Notes: generated by a model from the letters alone, not told the origin. Counted from the first letter of the stretch, positions 46,114 through 55,125 are shown. The stretch is 64,000 nt of DNA from Mycolicibacterium hodleri (GCF_025822245.1 NZ_JACKTL010000053.1:62001-126000), one strand, 5' to 3'. Made by a program: numbers and translations.

Positions 46114-46791
46114 ATGGGTTGGGAAGACACGATTCCGGATCCGCTGCGGGACACGAGCATCCTGATCATCGACGACTGCATGCTCTATCGCGAGAACTTG
46201 GCCGCCACCTTCGAACCCAATCTGAGGGCGGACCTCCACATCGCTTGGGATCTACCCTCATTGGTGTCGGCACTCCAGGAGACCGAACCGCGCATCGTTC
46301 TGCTGAACATCACCGCACGTGACAGTGCCTTGCTGCTGCGGGCCGCGATGGATCTCAGCCCGGAAGCCCGCGTCATCGTTCTCGGTGCATCCGACGACAA
46401 CGAGGCAGAGGTAATCGCCTGTGCCGAAGCCGGAGTCGCCGGCTATCACATGAGAAGCGACTCGCTGGAGGACCTTCTCAGCCTGATGCGGCACGTCGCC
46501 GACGGAAACACCTCGTGTCCGCCCGAAGTCGCCGCGATGTTGCTCCGTCGGGTGTCCGCGCTGGCGGCCCGGCGAGAACCGCCGGGGAGGGACCTAGCTC
46601 CCCTCACGACCCGGGAGAACCAGATTCTGGCGATGCTGGAACTGGGGCGGTCGAATCAAGACATCGCCGCGCACCTCTCCATCGCGGTACACACCGTAAA
46701 GAACCACGTTCACAGCGTTTTGACGAAGCTGGGCGTCAGCACTCGCGCCGAAGCGGCCGCGCTGTCCCGCGCATCACGCCTGCACGTCTAG
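46114..46791 (+). CDS. LuxR/NarL-type regulator with atypical receiver domain (no phospho-Asp), paralogue
   Basis: 225 aa, clearly a paralogue of the preceding regulator. The receiver SILIIDDCMLYRENLAATFE keeps the acidic pair Asp20/Asp21, but the phosphorylation position is Asn65 (RIVLLNITARD). A GerE HTH follows (LTTRENQILAMLELGRSNQD, AVHTVKNHVHSVLTKLGVST). It lacks the N-terminal extension of its neighbour. Loss of the phospho-acceptor in both copies, by different substitutions (Ser and Asn), suggests signal input by ligand or protein contact rather than phosphotransfer. Placed just before glmS and the exopolysaccharide genes. Confidence 0.84.
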   Translation: MGWEDTIPDPLRDTSILIIDDCMLYRENLAATFEPNLRADLHIAWDLPSLVSALQETEPRIVLLNITARDSALLLRAAMDLSPEARVIVLGASDDNEAEVIACAEAGVAGYHMRSDSLEDLLSLMRHVADGNTSCPPEVAAMLLRRVSALAARREPPGRDLAPLTTRENQILAMLELGRSNQDIAAHLSIAVHTVKNHVHSVLTKLGVSTRAEAAALSRASRLHV

Positions 46792-46817
46792 GACCCACGA
46801 TCTAGTCCGTGGTGCTA

Positions 46818-46880
46818 CCCGAATTTGGGCCCGATGGCCCATGTACGGAAGCGGTGCGGGCCCCGATAGTTATGGGGTGC
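46818..46880 (+). promoter_or_regulatory. Conserved 63-bp upstream element, copy B (before glmS)
   Basis: It shares the blocks CCCGAA, GG..CATGTACG, ATAGT and GGGTGC-type end with 46021-46083, at identical spacing without gaps, while the bases between differ. It lies ~110 nt before the glmS start. The remaining leader to 46989 shows no other clear feature. Confidence 0.5.
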
Positions 46881-46989
46881 TCATCCAGTTAGCTCCAGAC
46901 TCAAGATCACCATCGCTGGCATCGTCCACGAGGTCGACAGCTGTGGCGCAACGGATTTCGCCCACCGTCTTGAGACGGGCGGAAGGATG

Positions 46990-48774
46990 ATGTGCGGCAT
47001 CATCGCCTGCCGCACGCATTCGCCCGCGACGGACTATCTCCTCGTCGCCCTCGGTCGGCTCGAGTATCGCGGCTACGACTCCGTCGGAATCGCCGTTCGG
47101 ACCACCACCGGTGACGTCGTCCGGATGCGCGCCGTGCGACGGATTGGTGCGCTCGACAGCGCCTTCCGTAGCTGGACCGGAGCCGCCTTCGACGGCGTGG
47201 GCATCGGCCACACCCGATGGGCGACGCACGGACCGGCAACCGAGGCCAACGCGCACCCTCACGTCGACTGCACTGGACGAATCAGCATCGTGCACAACGG
47301 GATCATCGAGAACGCCAGCGAACTCCGCTCCGACCTACGGCACGCGGGACACGGCATCGTCACCGACGTCGACAGCGAAGTGATCGCCCACCTGATCGAA
47401 GACCGGATGACGACGTCCGACGACCTCGTCGACGCGGTGAGGTCCGCGCTCACCGTGCTGCGCGGCTCGTGGGCCCTCGCGGTGCTCGACGAGCGATCCG
47501 GTCGGATCGTGGTTGCTGCCCATCGTTCCCCACTGCTAGTCGCGCACACCCGACACGGCGACTTCGCCACCAGCGACATCGCCGCGGTTGCCGACTGGGT
47601 CACCGAGTTCCGAGCCCTCGACGACGGGGAGGTCGTCGAACTCACCGGCCACAACGGTTGGACGAATCACGGTACCGGCGAACTGATCTCACGACTCGTG
47701 CCGTGTGCATGGAAGGCCGAGGAGGCCGACTTGAACGGTCGTGCCGACTACATGGCCAAGGAGATCGACGAACAGCCCGCTGCGGTCGCACGGGTCGTCG
47801 ACGAGTTTGCCGGGGGCATGGCCGACGGCAGTCTCTGGCGAAGCCTGGGATTGGCATCCTTCGACCGGGTGGAGGTGATCGGATGCGGCACCTCCCTGAA
47901 TGCCGGGCGCGTCATCGGCAATGCGCTCCGCCGAGTGGGCGGACTCCCGGTGCGGGTCACCGTGGCAAGCGAAGCCGAAGCGGAGATCGCCGAGCCGAAC
48001 ACCATGCGACTTGCCATCAGCCAGTCCGGTGAGACCGCCGACGTGCTGAGCGCGATCAGTCAAAGAAATTTCCCGACAACGCTTCTCGCGCTCACGAACA
48101 ACTCGCACTCGACGTTGGCCCGTGGCGCGGACGCAGTCGTCACCTGCCTGGCCGGGCCCGAGATCGGGGTGGCGGCGACCAAGACGTTCGTCTGCCAAGT
48201 CGTCTCCGGCGTGGCGGTGATCGTATCGGCACTGGTGGACAGTGGGCGGCTGTCCCCATCGGCGGCGCGCGTGGTCGTCGACGACCTTCGGCGCCTCCCG
48301 GATCGACTCGCGGCGGCCGCCACGGTGGCCAAGTGTGCGGTGCCCCAAATCATCGACGAGTTGGTCGACGCGAGCGGCTTCATCTTCATCGCCCGGGGAT
48401 CCGGGCTGCCCTATGCCGCAGAGGGTGCGCTCAAGCTCAAGGAGCTCAGCTACCGGTGGGCGGAGCACTATCCGGCGGGCGAACTCAAGCATGGACCCCT
48501 CGCGCTCGTCGACGACGGCACACCGGTCGTGGTGGTGGACAACGGCGATCCGCGTCTGGCGACGAACGTGGCAGAGGTGCGCACCCGCGGTGGGCGTGTC
48601 GTGAGCGTCGGAACACCCGGCGGCACCGTCGCCGTCGACTGCGACCCCGCTGCGGTGTGGGGTCCGATCGAGACCGTTCTCCCGCTGCAGATCTTGGCCC
48701 GCGACCTCGCGCTTGCCTTGGGGCGCGACGTCGACCGGCCCCGCAACCTCGCCAAATCGGTGACGGTCGAGTAG
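46990..48774 (+). CDS. glmS: Glutamine-fructose-6-phosphate aminotransferase GlmS
   Basis: 594 aa, standard GlmS. N-terminal class II glutaminase: Cys immediately after Met (MCGIIACRTH), LEYRGYDSVGIAV, GHTRWATHGPATEANAHPH, VHNGIIENASEL. Two SIS sugar-isomerase domains: VIGCGTSLNAGRVIG, LAISQSGETADVL, and FIARGSGLPYAAEGALKLKE with the ending DRPRNLAKSVTVE. Makes glucosamine-6-phosphate for UDP-GlcNAc. The second of two ATGs (46990) is chosen because it places Cys at position 2. Its location ahead of polysaccharide genes suggests a dedicated, possibly second, copy that raises amino-sugar supply. Confidence 0.92.
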   Translation: MCGIIACRTHSPATDYLLVALGRLEYRGYDSVGIAVRTTTGDVVRMRAVRRIGALDSAFRSWTGAAFDGVGIGHTRWATHGPATEANAHPHVDCTGRISIVHNGIIENASELRSDLRHAGHGIVTDVDSEVIAHLIEDRMTTSDDLVDAVRSALTVLRGSWALAVLDERSGRIVVAAHRSPLLVAHTRHGDFATSDIAAVADWVTEFRALDDGEVVELTGHNGWTNHGTGELISRLVPCAWKAEEADLNGRADYMAKEIDEQPAAVARVVDEFAGGMADGSLWRSLGLASFDRVEVIGCGTSLNAGRVIGNALRRVGGLPVRVTVASEAEAEIAEPNTMRLAISQSGETADVLSAISQRNFPTTLLALTNNSHSTLARGADAVVTCLAGPEIGVAATKTFVCQVVSGVAVIVSALVDSGRLSPSAARVVVDDLRRLPDRLAAAATVAKCAVPQIIDELVDASGFIFIARGSGLPYAAEGALKLKELSYRWAEHYPAGELKHGPLALVDDGTPVVVVDNGDPRLATNVAEVRTRGGRVVSVGTPGGTVAVDCDPAAVWGPIETVLPLQILARDLALALGRDVDRPRNLAKSVTVE

Positions 48775-48796
48775 ATCCCAGGATCAAGGAATCGCG

Positions 48797-50116
48797 ATGA
48801 AGGTTTCGGTAATCGGCGCCGGCTACCTGGGGACGACCCACGCGGCGTGCCTGGCTCGACTCGGTCACGACGTGCTGGCCGTAGACGTGGACGCCGACAA
48901 GGTGGCGAAGCTGCAATCGGGTGTGGTGCCGTTCTTCGAGCCCGACCTGCAGACGGCGGTCGAAGCGGGGCTGGCGGCGGGTCGGCTCCGATTCAGCGGA
49001 TCCGTCGCCGAGGCGGCCGGCTTCGCGGACGTGCACTTCCTCGCCGTCGGGACGCCCCAGAATGCGGCTGGTTCGGGGGCGGACCTGTCCTACCTCGACG
49101 CGGCGATGGCGGCACTGTGTCCGCACCTGGACCGGCCGACGCTCATCGTCGGCAAGTCGACGGTGCCGGTTGGAACCGCACAACGGCTGGCAGAACGAGC
49201 GCGCAGTCTCGCCCCCGCGGGTGACGCGGTGGAGTTGGCCTGGAACCCCGAGTTCCTCAGAGAGGGGTTCGCGGTGCAGGACACCCTGCATCCGGATCGC
49301 ATCGTAGTTGGCGTCGAGGTCCACCGGCAGTCGCGTGCCGAGGCGACGCTGCGGGAACTCTACGGACGCGTGCTCGAGGAGGGCGTCCCGCTGATCGCGA
49401 CGAACCTCGCCACGGCCGAACTGGTCAAGGTCGCCGCCAACGCCTTTCTGGCCACCAAGATCTCGTTCATCAACGCCATTGCGGAAGTCTGCGAGGCCGC
49501 CTCGGCCGACGTCACGACCCTCGCCGACGCCATCGGGTGGGACGAGCGCATCGGGCGTCGATTCCTCGACGCCGGTCTGGGCTTTGGAGGTGGGTGCCTG
49601 TCCAAGGACATTCGCGCCTTCATCGCCAGGGCCGACGAGCTCGGAGTGGGCAGTTCCCTGACGTTCCTGCGCGAGGTCGACGAGATCAACCTGAGGCGTC
49701 GCGGACAGATCGTCGCGATCGCCGAGGAGGAGTGCGGTTCGCTACGTGGTGCGCGGGTGGCCATCCTCGGGTCGGCGTTCAAGCCCAATACCGACGACAT
49801 TCGTGATTCGCCAGCCCTCGACGTGGCCGACCAGATTCGCGCCCACGGCGCAGAGGTCACGGTGTACGACCCGAAGGCAATGGACAACGCCCGGAAGGCG
49901 TTCCCGGACTTGAACTATGCGTTCTCGGCAGTCGAGGCCTGCATCGGCGCCGACGCGGTGATGGTGCTGACCGAGTGGCACGAGTTTCGCCGGATGCAGC
50001 CCACCGAACTCGCGGGCGTCACCAGGTCGAAGTGCATCATCGACGCCCGCAACTGCCTCGATTCGCGCATCTGGCGAGACGCCGGCTGGGCCTACCGAGG
50101 CTTCGGGTGTGCGTGA
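48797..50116 (+). CDS. ugd: UDP-glucose 6-dehydrogenase
   Basis: 439 aa UDP-glucose/GDP-mannose dehydrogenase family: VSVIGAGYLGTTHAACLARL (NAD), VGKSTVPVGTAQRL, AWNPEFLREGFAVQDTLHPD, LVKVAANAFLATKISFINAI, and GFGGGCLSKD with catalytic Cys267; GSAFKPNTDDIRDSPALDVA in the C-terminal domain. Produces UDP-glucuronate. The next gene is a UDP-glucuronate decarboxylase homologue, so the sequence UDP-Glc to UDP-GlcA to UDP-xylose is encoded here. Confidence 0.92.
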   Translation: MKVSVIGAGYLGTTHAACLARLGHDVLAVDVDADKVAKLQSGVVPFFEPDLQTAVEAGLAAGRLRFSGSVAEAAGFADVHFLAVGTPQNAAGSGADLSYLDAAMAALCPHLDRPTLIVGKSTVPVGTAQRLAERARSLAPAGDAVELAWNPEFLREGFAVQDTLHPDRIVVGVEVHRQSRAEATLRELYGRVLEEGVPLIATNLATAELVKVAANAFLATKISFINAIAEVCEAASADVTTLADAIGWDERIGRRFLDAGLGFGGGCLSKDIRAFIARADELGVGSSLTFLREVDEINLRRRGQIVAIAEEECGSLRGARVAILGSAFKPNTDDIRDSPALDVADQIRAHGAEVTVYDPKAMDNARKAFPDLNYAFSAVEACIGADAVMVLTEWHEFRRMQPTELAGVTRSKCIIDARNCLDSRIWRDAGWAYRGFGCA

Positions 50117-50176
50117 GAACGCACACCGACCACCAGACACCCATCACACCACCACGCGGGGCACCGGGGGGAGCTC

Positions 50177-51118
50177 ATGAAGATACTCGTCACTGGCGGA
50201 GCTGGTTTCGTCGGATCGCATCTGTGTGAGGCTCTCGTCGACCGCGGCGACACCGTCGTCTGCCTCGACGATCTCTCCAGCGGTTCGCGCGCCAACGTCA
50301 CGCGGCTCCTCTCGTCGCCGCGGTTCACGTTCGTCGAGGCGAGCGTGCTCGACGTGCTCGACGTCGCCGACGTCGACGGCGTGATGCACCTCGCCAGTCC
50401 GGCGTCACCGGTGGCGTATCTGCGGCGGCCGATCTTCACTCTCCGCACGGGCTCGGAGGGAACCCGCAACGCGCTCGACGTCGCCGTGGCCAACTCGGCG
50501 CGCTTCGTTTTGGCCTCGACCAGCGAGGTCTACGGCGATCCGCTGGTCCACCCCCAGACCGAAGAGTATTGGGGCAACGTCAATCCTGCCGGTCCACGGA
50601 GCGTCTACGACGAGGCCAAGCGTTACGCCGAAGCCCTGACGACCGCCTACCGCACGGCCTGCGGGGCCGACACCGGCATCGTGCGGATCTTCAACACCTA
50701 CGGCCCACGGATGCGGTCGGACGACGGTCGCGTCGTGTCGAGCTTCATCGATCAGGCTCTTCGGTGTGCGCCGCTGACCGTCTTCGGTGACGGCAGCCAA
50801 ACTCGAAGTCTGTGCTACGTCGACGATCTGGTGCGTGGGCTGCTGGCGATGCTCGACTCACGTGAAACGGGACCCGTCAATCTCGGTAATCCGGTGGAGC
50901 TCACCATTCGCCAGATTGCCACGTTGGTCCGTGACCTGGTCGGTTCGCCGTCGAAGATCGAGTTTCACCCGCTGCCGCAAGACGACCCGACCCGCCGCAA
51001 GCCCGACATCACGAAGGCGCGCGAGCGTCTGGGCTGGAGCCCACGGGTGCGGGTACGCGACGGGATCGCCAGAACCATCGAGTGGCATGCCAAGGCATTG
51101 CAGGAAGTCGGTGCGTGA
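50177..51118 (+). CDS. UDP-glucuronate decarboxylase (UDP-xylose synthase)-like SDR
   Basis: 313 aa extended SDR. KILVTGGAGFVGSHLCEALV, the UXS-type MHLASPASPVAYLRRPIFTL, ASTSEVYGDPLVHPQTEEYW, GPRSVYDEAKRYAEALT (Tyr-x-x-x-Lys), RIFNTYGPRMRSDDGRVVSS and LTVFGDGSQTRSLCYVDDLV are all characteristic of UDP-xylose synthases. It would decarboxylate UDP-GlcA to UDP-xylose. GGGGGGAG ribosome site before ATG 50177; the stop overlaps the next gene (TGATG). A dTDP-glucose 4,6-dehydratase is less likely. Confidence 0.87.
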   Translation: MKILVTGGAGFVGSHLCEALVDRGDTVVCLDDLSSGSRANVTRLLSSPRFTFVEASVLDVLDVADVDGVMHLASPASPVAYLRRPIFTLRTGSEGTRNALDVAVANSARFVLASTSEVYGDPLVHPQTEEYWGNVNPAGPRSVYDEAKRYAEALTTAYRTACGADTGIVRIFNTYGPRMRSDDGRVVSSFIDQALRCAPLTVFGDGSQTRSLCYVDDLVRGLLAMLDSRETGPVNLGNPVELTIRQIATLVRDLVGSPSKIEFHPLPQDDPTRRKPDITKARERLGWSPRVRVRDGIARTIEWHAKALQEVGA

Positions 51119-52614
51119 TGACCATTCAGAGTGTTCGGCCGGTCGGCTCCGGCGAGGGCGTGACGTCACCACCGCCCGACTTCAGCCGATCGCGTTGGCA
51201 ACGGCGCCACGCCACCTACCTTCGGGTGGCGGACACGGTCGTGGTCTGCGGCGCGGTGACCTTCGCGCAGTACGCCCGATTTGGCCAAGCGCCACTGGTG
51301 GCAGGTCACGACGACCACCGGTACGCCACCGCGTCGTCGATTTTGATCGCGGTCGTCTGGCTGGCCACCCTGGCCGGCTTCCGCGCCAGGTCGACCAAGA
51401 TCATCGGAGGCGTCGAGGAGTATCGGCGCCCGGTGGAGGCGTCCCTGTGGACATTTGGGGCGATCGCGATCGCCGAACTGTTGCTCAAGCTGGACATCGC
51501 GCGGGGATATCTCGCCGTCGCCCTCCCGCTCGGCATCTTCGGACTGCTGCTGAGCAGGTGGCTGGGCCGGCGCCACGTTGCGCGCAAGCGGCGCGAGGGC
51601 AAGTACCAGACGTCGGTGTTGGCGGTCGGAAACGGCTCGGCCGTGGTCGATCTGGCGAACGAGCTGACCAGGAACCCCGGCGACGGCTTCCAGGTGGTCG
51701 GGGCGTGCATACCGGGAGACCCGACCAGAGTTGGCGACTTCCTTCCGGTCCGCGGCGGCGCGATCCCCGTCGTCGGTGCCCAGATCGACGACGTGGAGAA
51801 GCTGATCGTCGAGTGCGGCGCCGATACGTTGGCGGTGGTCGGCACCGACCATCTCGGAGTGCAAGAGATCCGCCAGTTGATCTGGAGGCTCGAGCCGATG
51901 GGCGTCCAGCTGGTCGTGTCGCCCGGGGTGACCGATGTTGCGGCGTCCCGACTGTCGATGTTGCCGGTTGCCGGGCTCCCGCTGCTGCACATCGACAAGC
52001 CGCAGTATCGCGGCGCGGAACGCCTGCAGAAACGAGGTTTCGACCTCTGCTTCGCGGCCGTCGCCCTGGCGGCGGTCCTGCCGATCCTGCTGGCGGCGGC
52101 CGCGGCCATCAAGCTGACCAGCCGGGGGCCGGTGTTCTACGCCTCCGAGCGCATCGGGTTCGGCGGCAAGCCGTTTCGCATGCTGAAGCTCCGCACGATG
52201 GTGGTAGACGCCGACCAGAAGCTGGCCGAACTGTTGGCGAGCAACGAATGTGACGGCGACCTGTTCAAGATTCGAGACGATCCCCGGGTCCTGCCGGTGG
52301 GACGGGTGCTGCGGCGGTTCAGCATCGACGAGTTGCCCCAGTTCATCAACGTGCTTCGGCGCGAGATGAGCGTGGTGGGCCCCCGCCCGCTGTTCGCCGT
52401 CAACGGCCACGAGACCGAGAAGGATTCTCGACGAAGGCTTCTCGTCAAACCGGGGGTGACGGGTCTGTGGCAGGTGAGTGGCAGATCCGATCTGTCCTGG
52501 AGTGATGCGATCCGGCTGGACCTGTCCTACGTCGACAACTGGTCGATGGCAGCCGACTTGGTGATCATCGCCAAGACCGTCCGGTCGGTCTTCGAGCACC
52601 GGGGGGCGTACTGA
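51118..52614 (+). CDS. Polyprenyl glycosylphosphotransferase (exopolysaccharide initiating sugar transferase)
   Basis: 498 aa. About four to five N-terminal membrane segments (residues ~35-160), a central nucleotide-binding-like domain (SVLAVGNGSAVVDLANELTR), another helix at ~RGFDLCFAAVALAAVLPILL, and the cytosolic catalytic domain: YASERIGFGGKPFRMLKLRT, FSIDELPQFINVLRREMSVV, GPRPLF and KPGVTGLWQVSGRSDLSW. This is the WbaP/CpsE family that transfers a sugar phosphate from UDP-sugar to undecaprenyl/decaprenyl phosphate, the first step of Wzx/Wzy-type polysaccharide synthesis. Coupled to the UDP-xylose synthase. Confidence 0.92.
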   Translation: MTIQSVRPVGSGEGVTSPPPDFSRSRWQRRHATYLRVADTVVVCGAVTFAQYARFGQAPLVAGHDDHRYATASSILIAVVWLATLAGFRARSTKIIGGVEEYRRPVEASLWTFGAIAIAELLLKLDIARGYLAVALPLGIFGLLLSRWLGRRHVARKRREGKYQTSVLAVGNGSAVVDLANELTRNPGDGFQVVGACIPGDPTRVGDFLPVRGGAIPVVGAQIDDVEKLIVECGADTLAVVGTDHLGVQEIRQLIWRLEPMGVQLVVSPGVTDVAASRLSMLPVAGLPLLHIDKPQYRGAERLQKRGFDLCFAAVALAAVLPILLAAAAAIKLTSRGPVFYASERIGFGGKPFRMLKLRTMVVDADQKLAELLASNECDGDLFKIRDDPRVLPVGRVLRRFSIDELPQFINVLRREMSVVGPRPLFAVNGHETEKDSRRRLLVKPGVTGLWQVSGRSDLSWSDAIRLDLSYVDNWSMAADLVIIAKTVRSVFEHRGAY

Positions 52615-52687
52615 GAATGCGCGACGTGGTGTCCCGTCAGCGGGCGTGAGTCCGCACATCCAACAGTCCCGAACAGGAGCACGAAGC

Positions 52688-53677
52688 ATGCGTACCCTAG
52701 TGACCGGCGCGGCCGGATTCATCGGTTCCACTCTGGTGGACCGTCTGTTGAGCGACGGCCACGACGTGGTCGGCGTAGACGACTTCAGTGGCGGCGGCGT
52801 GGTCGCCAATCTCGAGAACGCCCGTCAACACAACAGGATTGGCCGACCGCGGTTCACGCTCGTGAACGTGGACGTGGGTGCTCCCGAGCTCGCCGGGATC
52901 GTGGCCGGGTCCAACCCGGACGTGGTCTTTCACCTCGCCGCTCAGGTCGACCTGCGGGCGTCGGTGTCGAATCCGCTGTTCGACGCCCGAATCAACGTGC
53001 TGGGCACCGTCAACGTGCTCGAGGCCTGTCGACGGGCCGGGGTGCGGCGGCTGGTGTACGCCGCCTCGGGGGGCTCCCGGTACGGCGCGCCGACGCGACT
53101 TCCGGTCGACGAGACCGCCCACCCGAACCCCCTCTCGCCCTACGCGGCGGCGAAGGTGGCGGGGGAGATGTACGTGGGTGCCTACGCCGCGATGTACGGC
53201 ATCGCGCCGATCTGCCTGGCCCTGTCCAATGTCTTTGGGCCGCGCCAGAATCCGCGTGGGGAGGCGGGCGTCATCACCGTCTTCGGCACCAAGATGATCA
53301 GCGGCCACGCCGTGACCGTGTACGGCGACGGCACCTCCACCCGTGACTACGTCTACGTCGACGACGTCGTCGACGCATTCGCCAGGGCCGGTCGGGCGCC
53401 GTTGACGACGGTCGGCACCTACAACGTCGGCACCGGAATGCAGACCACCGTCGCCGACGTGCACCGGCTGGTGGCCGAGGCGCTCGACGTGTCGTCGGTA
53501 CCGCATTTCGCCGAGACCCGCACCGGCGAGTTGCACGCCATCGCCCTGGATGCGACCAAGGCGGCCCGAGAACTCGGTTGGACGCCCGCCGTGGATCTGG
53601 CCGAGGGAGTCCGCCGCACCATGCAGTGGCTGCGGGCGACCCTCGATCCGGAGCCGACCCGGCTGGTCGACGCATGA
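52688..53677 (+). CDS. NAD-dependent epimerase (UDP-glucose 4-epimerase-like)
   Basis: 329 aa extended SDR: TLVTGAAGFIGSTLVDRLLS, VVFHLAAQVDLRASVSNPLF, ASGGSRYGAPTRLPVDETAH, NPLSPYAAAKVAGEMYVGAY (Tyr-x-x-x-Lys), VYGDGTSTRDYVYVDDVVDA, YNVGTGMQTTVADVHRLVAE. Most like GalE (UDP-glucose or UDP-GlcNAc 4-epimerase). AGGAG before ATG 52688. The stop overlaps the KamA start (ATGA), joining polysaccharide genes to the amino-acid module. Confidence 0.88.
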   Translation: MRTLVTGAAGFIGSTLVDRLLSDGHDVVGVDDFSGGGVVANLENARQHNRIGRPRFTLVNVDVGAPELAGIVAGSNPDVVFHLAAQVDLRASVSNPLFDARINVLGTVNVLEACRRAGVRRLVYAASGGSRYGAPTRLPVDETAHPNPLSPYAAAKVAGEMYVGAYAAMYGIAPICLALSNVFGPRQNPRGEAGVITVFGTKMISGHAVTVYGDGTSTRDYVYVDDVVDAFARAGRAPLTTVGTYNVGTGMQTTVADVHRLVAEALDVSSVPHFAETRTGELHAIALDATKAARELGWTPAVDLAEGVRRTMQWLRATLDPEPTRLVDA

Positions 53678-55125
53678 CCGCGGTGGAGGGCGACGCCCCG
53701 CGGACGGGGTTCACCGCCGCCGCCGAGCAGCCGTACACCTACGTGCGACGGGAGTTGACCGAGCCCGACTGGCGGCGACACCCGGGCTGGGCCACGGTGA
53801 CGGAAGCGCAATGGCGGGACGCCCAGTGGCAGCGCGCTCATTCGGTGAAGAACATCGCGCAGTTGCGCGCGGTGATGGGCGATCGGCTCGACGACGCCTT
53901 CTACGCCGACCTCGACGCCGATCAGCGGTCCAAGGCGACGATGTCGATGTTGCTGCCGCCGCAGATGCTGAACACGATGGCACCGCACGCTGCGCCTGGG
54001 CGACAGGACCTCACGGAGGCCTTCTACGCCGACCCGATCCGGCGCTACATGCTTCCGGTGCTCAGCGATCGGGACCCGGAGTGGTGCTCGCACCCGTATG
54101 CCGAGCGAGACTCGTTGCACGAGAGCGAGATGTGGGTGGAGGAGGGTCTCACCCACCGCTATCCGACCAAGGTCCTCGCGGAGTTGTTGTCGACCTGCCC
54201 GCAGTACTGCGGACACTGCACGCGAATGGATTTGGTCGGCAATTCCACGCCGACCGTCGGCAAGGCGCGACTGGCCATGCACCCGGTGGACCGTCAGGAC
54301 CGGATGCTGGACTACCTTCGCGCCACCCCCACCGTGCGTGACGTCGTGGTGTCGGGCGGCGACGTCGCGAACGTGCCATGGCCCAGGCTCGAGGCCTTCC
54401 TCGGGCGGCTCCTCGAGATCGACACCGTGCGCGACATCCGTCTGGCGACGAAGGCGCTCGCGGGTCTTCCGCAGCACTGGTTGCAACCCGCGGTGCTCGA
54501 GGGCGTGCAGCGAGTGTCGGGCATCGCCGCCGCTCGAGGCGTCAACCTGGCACTACACACGCACGTCAACCACGTACAGTCCGTGACCCCGTTGGTCGCC
54601 GCGGCGGCGCGGGCCCTCCTGGACGCCGGACTGCGCGACGTCAGGAACCAGGGCGTCCTGATGCGCGGCGTGAACGCCACCGCCGACGACCTGCTCGACC
54701 TGTGTCTGGCGCTCCAGGGTGAAGCCAACATCCTTCCGTACTACTTCTACATGTGCGACATGATTCCCAACGCCGAACACTGGCGGACCTCGTTGTGGGA
54801 CGCCCAGCAGCTGCAGTTGGCGATCATGGGCTATCTGCCCGGCTACGCGACGCCCAGAATCGTCTGCGACGTGCCCTACGTCGGCAAGAGGTGGGTTCAT
54901 CAAGTGGCCCAATACGATCGAACGTTGGGGATCTCCTACTGGACCAAGAACTACCGTACCGGCCTCGATCAAGCGGAGGTCGACGGTTCGGGTCGCGTCT
55001 ACCCGTTCTACGACCCGATCGACACCCTGCCGGCGGCGGGTCGATCGTGGTGGCGCCACCACGGCGACGACGACTGCCCGGTGGACGACGACCTCACCGA
55101 TCGACCTCGAGCGGGCGTCCAATGA
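53674..55125 (+). CDS. KamA-family radical SAM enzyme (lysine 2,3-aminomutase homologue)
   Basis: 483 aa. HRYPTKVLAELLSTCPQYCG carries the [4Fe-4S] motif Cys175-x3-Cys179-x2-Cys182 (CPQYCGHCTR), then DVVVSGGDVANVPWP, LATKALAGLPQHW, LRDVRNQGVLMRGVNATADD and LPYYFYMCDMIPNAEHWRT. The two Asp that bind the lysine epsilon-amine in clostridial lysine 2,3-aminomutase have equivalents (Asp362 in CDM, Asp399 in CDVP), and the PLP Lys is Lys405 (VGKRW). This favours L-lysine to beta-lysine rather than glutamate mutase. It is longer than typical KamA (~420 aa) with an N-terminal extension. Coupled on both sides by ATGA overlaps within the polysaccharide operon. Confidence 0.85.
   Translation: MTAVEGDAPRTGFTAAAEQPYTYVRRELTEPDWRRHPGWATVTEAQWRDAQWQRAHSVKNIAQLRAVMGDRLDDAFYADLDADQRSKATMSMLLPPQMLNTMAPHAAPGRQDLTEAFYADPIRRYMLPVLSDRDPEWCSHPYAERDSLHESEMWVEEGLTHRYPTKVLAELLSTCPQYCGHCTRMDLVGNSTPTVGKARLAMHPVDRQDRMLDYLRATPTVRDVVVSGGDVANVPWPRLEAFLGRLLEIDTVRDIRLATKALAGLPQHWLQPAVLEGVQRVSGIAAARGVNLALHTHVNHVQSVTPLVAAAARALLDAGLRDVRNQGVLMRGVNATADDLLDLCLALQGEANILPYYFYMCDMIPNAEHWRTSLWDAQQLQLAIMGYLPGYATPRIVCDVPYVGKRWVHQVAQYDRTLGISYWTKNYRTGLDQAEVDGSGRVYPFYDPIDTLPAAGRSWWRHHGDDDCPVDDDLTDRPRAGVQ

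Noticed and set aside
53674..55125. Assigning KamA as EpmB (EF-P lysine aminomutase)
   Set aside because: It is much longer than EpmB, retains both free-lysine-binding Asp equivalents, and no efp or epmA gene is near.
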